Source: an uncultured Collinsella sp. (GTDB lineage Bacteria > Actinomycetota > Coriobacteriia > Coriobacteriales > Coriobacteriaceae). Taken from it: DNA of 44,419 bases. Positions within the stretch are counted from its first letter, which is position 1. Every line of letters begins with the position of its first letter. The stretch spans positions 1-44,419 of the forward strand of contig CABQJJ010000011.1 in assembly GCA_902464485.1 (NCBI GenBank), in the 5' to 3' direction. This document shows, piece after piece, positions 42,146-44,419 of the stretch. The position numbers were made by a program, and so were the translations under genes. The notes under the pieces were generated by a model. The model was not told where the DNA came from and made no database searches. It saw only the letters and a program-made list of their open reading frames with translations.

Positions 42146-43111
42146 CTATAATCCCACAGAGTCCGCTCCGTGGGCAGCCTGCTCGGTGGTAAACCCTTCA
42201 AATTGAAGTTGGTCTATCAGGCCTGCACGAGAGAAGTTCATAAAGCTCATGTAACTTTTTGCTGACATCTCCGCTTGATCCATCCAGTCGGCCCCACAAT
42301 GGTCGGCTGCAAAAGTTGCATCTTCGTTCGAATAACCTTCGAACTCAAGCTGCTCGATAAGCCTCTGGTGAGAGAAGCCACCCATGCGCAGATAAGAAGC
42401 GGCAGTTCCGAGGGCGTTCCTTTGCGATGTGGAAACAGTGATTGAATACTCTTCGCTCTGGAGTGTTTTCCCGCACGCGGTGCACTTTATCTCGCGTCTG
42501 CCCGGCAAAACTGCCCCAGTAGATGTTACCGTAGGCTCGACCGTTACCTGCCAGTCCCCCGGAACATGCTCGAGTTTTTCGATTTCCTCCTCCACGTCTT
42601 TATTGCAGCGTTTACAAGTCGCCTTCTTCATGCCGGTCTCAACACAAGATGCTTCCTTTGTGACCGTCCATTCTCCAAGATCGTGCCCCAGCGCAGCACC
42701 CTGCGTCTCACCGCATATCACACAAGTCTTCGGTGAAGTGCATGTAGCGTCTTCCCACTTATGCCCCTTTGGTTTTCCCTCTGTATATCCGCACAATTCG
42801 CATGTTGATGGTTCGGTGCATGTCGCCCCAAGCATCTTATGTCCATGAGCCCTACCTCGCGTCGTCCCACAGAGAGCGCATGTGGACGGCTCAGTGCAGG
42901 TTGCATCGCTCCATTGGTGCAAGCAAAGCACATGAGTTCCAAATAGAATTCCGAATAGCACGATGACAACGGCAGCGACCACGCCAACCTTTACCTCAAT
43001 GCGAGCATCCTTGAGTCCCTTTTTCTTGGTATCAGCATCTTTACTCTCTTGCGGCGCCTCTTTCGAGGGCTGTTCCTTGCCATCTTCCTGCGGTTTGATA
43101 TCGTCTGCCAT
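42146..43111 (-). CDS. Membrane protein with Cys-rich repeats and C-terminal Ltp repeats
   Basis: A 321-residue protein. A charged N-terminal tail (1-40) is followed by one membrane helix (41-62), so the bulk is outside. Residues 64-143 hold three repeats of about 26 residues with the pattern H-x-W-x-x-A-T-C-T-x-P-x-T-C-x-x-C-G-x-T-x-G-x-x-x-G-H. A fourth degenerate Cys region follows to 215 (CKRC, CTAC); these may bind metal or form disulfides. Residues 233-321 are two Ltp-type helical repeats (ALGTAASYLRMGGFSHQRLIEQLEFEGYS and its partner, with QLxFEGxxxExAxxxAD). Ltp repeats are known from a streptococcal prophage lipoprotein that blocks superinfecting phage. It lies two bases downstream of the partner gene in one operon. 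Confidence 0.85.
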   Translation of the reverse strand: MADDIKPQEDGKEQPSKEAPQESKDADTKKKGLKDARIEVKVGVVAAVVIVLFGILFGTHVLCLHQWSDATCTEPSTCALCGTTRGRAHGHKMLGATCTEPSTCELCGYTEGKPKGHKWEDATCTSPKTCVICGETQGAALGHDLGEWTVTKEASCVETGMKKATCKRCNKDVEEEIEKLEHVPGDWQVTVEPTVTSTGAVLPGRREIKCTACGKTLQSEEYSITVSTSQRNALGTAASYLRMGGFSHQRLIEQLEFEGYSNEDATFAADHCGADWMDQAEMSAKSYMSFMNFSRAGLIDQLQFEGFTTEQAAHGADSVGL

Positions 43112-43113
43112 AT

Positions 43114-44097
43114 CTATTCACCATCCTTTTCCTCTGCTCTGCCATCTCTAAGCGTTATGAAGGACTTGACCAAAAGGAAGTCAGACAAAAGCAGAGAGAC
43201 GGTGCCGAAAGCCGCCCCGTCGACTGCAGACGTTAGCCAAAACACACCAAGCATGAAAAGTAGTGCACCGAATGTAAAACCAAGACCCATCGTGATTTTA
43301 CGCACATTGGCGTTTCTCTGGGCTTTCTTTTCTTCTTCAATCTGGTCTTGATCGAAGCTATTCTTGACCGCCTCGTGTCTTGCCATTGCGTCTTCGATGA
43401 CAGAGGCAGATGCGATTTCTTGCTTTTCAAAACGGCTGTGCGCCTCATCGATTGCACTGGTGTCTTTTTCGAGCATCACCAGCCTCTGCGTAAGCTCAGC
43501 AAGCTCCGCATCCATCTTCCCCTTGCGGCTGCTCAACGTTTTGATTTGCCTCTTTGTTTCGGCAACAAGCTTGCGTGCGTCCAGCTCCATCTTTGGATCG
43601 AGCTCCACAACGGCACTATCGATACTTGAAACAATTGAGATGAACAGCTTTCGCTCGTCCTGGACCTCAGATTTCGACTTAACACCCTTTCGCCCACCGA
43701 CGACGGCGCCAACAGGGCCAGCAACCGCCCCACCAATAACAGCGCCCGCAACGCTGGTACCGCCGCCCCTTACCGTTGTCTCAGAGTAAACATTCCCGCT
43801 CGTATTAATCTCTATCTCCAAATCGTCGGACAGCGGAATGGACTTTTTCTCCGCAACGATTCGATCGCCATAGAGCACGATGCCGCCAAAGGTTTGAACA
43901 TGACCGTAAAATCCGTTGCGGACTTGCTCAATTTCGTCTTTGCAGTCTTTTATTTGTCTTTCATGCTCTTTTGTAACACGTTTTAATTCGCTCTCCGCAT
44001 CCTTGAGAATCTTCTTTTGCTCTCGTGTGACTGCATCAAGCTCACGCTTGGAAGCACTTATTTGTTCGAGCGCTCCTCCCGATTTATAATTCGCCAT
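43114..44097 (-). CDS. Coiled-coil and glycine-zipper membrane protein, function unknown
   Basis: A 327-residue protein with AGGAGC before the ATG. Residues 8-65 form a Lys/Glu-rich coiled coil. A beta-like segment follows (FYGHVQTFGGIVLYGDRIV), then a Gly/Ala/Val-rich stretch with small-residue spacing (GGGTSVAGAVIGGAVAGPVG, about 112-135) like a glycine zipper. A second long coiled coil covers about 145-265, and two membrane helices lie near the C-terminus (about 268-312). Without a signal peptide the soluble part should be cytoplasmic. I know no family name. It is the first gene of an operon with the Cys-repeat/Ltp protein (two bases between stop and start), so the pair likely works at the membrane. 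Confidence 0.75.
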   Translation of the reverse strand: MANYKSGGALEQISASKRELDAVTREQKKILKDAESELKRVTKEHERQIKDCKDEIEQVRNGFYGHVQTFGGIVLYGDRIVAEKKSIPLSDDLEIEINTSGNVYSETTVRGGGTSVAGAVIGGAVAGPVGAVVGGRKGVKSKSEVQDERKLFISIVSSIDSAVVELDPKMELDARKLVAETKRQIKTLSSRKGKMDAELAELTQRLVMLEKDTSAIDEAHSRFEKQEIASASVIEDAMARHEAVKNSFDQDQIEEEKKAQRNANVRKITMGLGFTFGALLFMLGVFWLTSAVDGAAFGTVSLLLSDFLLVKSFITLRDGRAEEKDGE

Positions 44098-44292
44098 CCT
44101 GCTCCTTTCTCCAACACAGCACGAACAGTGTAATTGTCCTCAAAGACGAGACGATTACGAAACCTGCGGTCGGCGGGTTTAGTCGGCGAGGAGTTGCCGC
44201 TTGACAAAATGCAATATATCCCCTTCCTAATCCCTAGCGAATCGCTATACTTTATTGAATCGCATTGCCATGGCGCTAAGGGAGGGCGGCCA

Positions 44293-44419
44293 GTGAGCTT
44301 TATCAATACCATTCGCGAGGACATCAAGACCGTCCAGGCGCAGGACCCCGCCGCGCAAAACGGTCTGGTCATCTTCCTTTCCTATCCCGGCCTGCACGCC
44401 AAGTGGAACCACGTGCCCG
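44293..44419 (+). CDS. cysE: Serine O-acetyltransferase, N-terminal part only
   Basis: Only the first 42 codons are in the window. GTG 44293 follows GGGAGG. The text FINTIREDIKTVQAQDPAAQ then LVIFLSYPGLHAKWNHV matches the conserved N-terminus of the short (Gram-positive type) CysE, where DPAA and YPGLHAxW are hallmarks. The enzyme acetylates serine with acetyl-CoA to start cysteine synthesis. A TATACT -10 candidate lies at 44246-44251. No T-box is recognisable in the short upstream region. Confidence 0.88.
   Translation, partial: MSFINTIREDIKTVQAQDPAAQNGLVIFLSYPGLHAKWNHVP

Noticed and set aside
44058..44372. A 104-codon minus-strand frame overlapping the cysE start
   Set aside because: It is antisense to the conserved CysE N-terminus and lacks conserved features.

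Overview
The window is high-GC bacterial DNA. Protein style (LemA, Ltp repeats, LTA-synthase-like enzymes, sortase-anchored surface proteins, Kup with a short KdpD/KdpE pair) suggests an anaerobic gut actinomycete of the class Coriobacteriia, most likely Collinsella or a close relative. This is inferred from how the proteins look, not from a database search. I recognise no prophage, insertion sequence or CRISPR array. The window is unusually rich in intergenic repeats built from inverted arms.

Layout. 1-3860: a truncated Fe-S/FAD oxidoreductase (-) diverges from a TetR regulator and a multi-pass membrane protein (+) across a pair of palindromic operator candidates. 4122-5741: an acidic single-pass membrane protein of unknown role. 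5890-8824: a small protein and the ClpB disaggregase (-). 8825-9436: a 0.6 kb gene-free stretch with three hairpins in tandem at an 80/81 bp period. 9437-11737: an aconitase-superfamily hydratase. 11966-16705: a potassium block of KdpE, a short KdpD, a tiny membrane protein and the Kup transporter. 16864-20251: a nitroreductase diverging from an LTA-synthase-like sulfatase.

20252-25818 is the most unusual part. A 1362-residue sortase-anchored surface protein is bracketed by two homologous arrays of 61 bp palindromic units (six and about eight copies). Outside these lies a 65 bp element in inverted orientation, whose inner hairpin shows compensatory base changes. 25819-26370 is a flavodoxin-like protein with four 23 bp-spaced iterons upstream. 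26694-30410 is a heterodimeric ABC exporter. 30751-30853 is the SRP RNA. 31051-32745 is a von Willebrand A surface protein. 32894-34675 is a fusion of tRNA adenosine deaminase (TadA) with glycerate kinase. Then follow tRNA-Ser(UGA), a TetR regulator diverging from lemA, and ilvE.

37856-41042 looks like a signalling cassette: a helix-turn-helix regulator, a membrane Ser/Thr kinase and a PASTA-like lipoprotein. The last two share the same palindrome upstream. The window ends with a DedA protein, a two-gene envelope operon (coiled-coil membrane protein plus Cys-repeat/Ltp protein) and the start of cysE.

Best leads: the hairpin arrays around the surface protein, the TadA-glycerate kinase fusion, the shared operator of the kinase/PASTA-like pair, and the 23 bp iterons. 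Start codons were chosen by ribosome binding site. All homology statements come from reading motifs and need a profile search to confirm.
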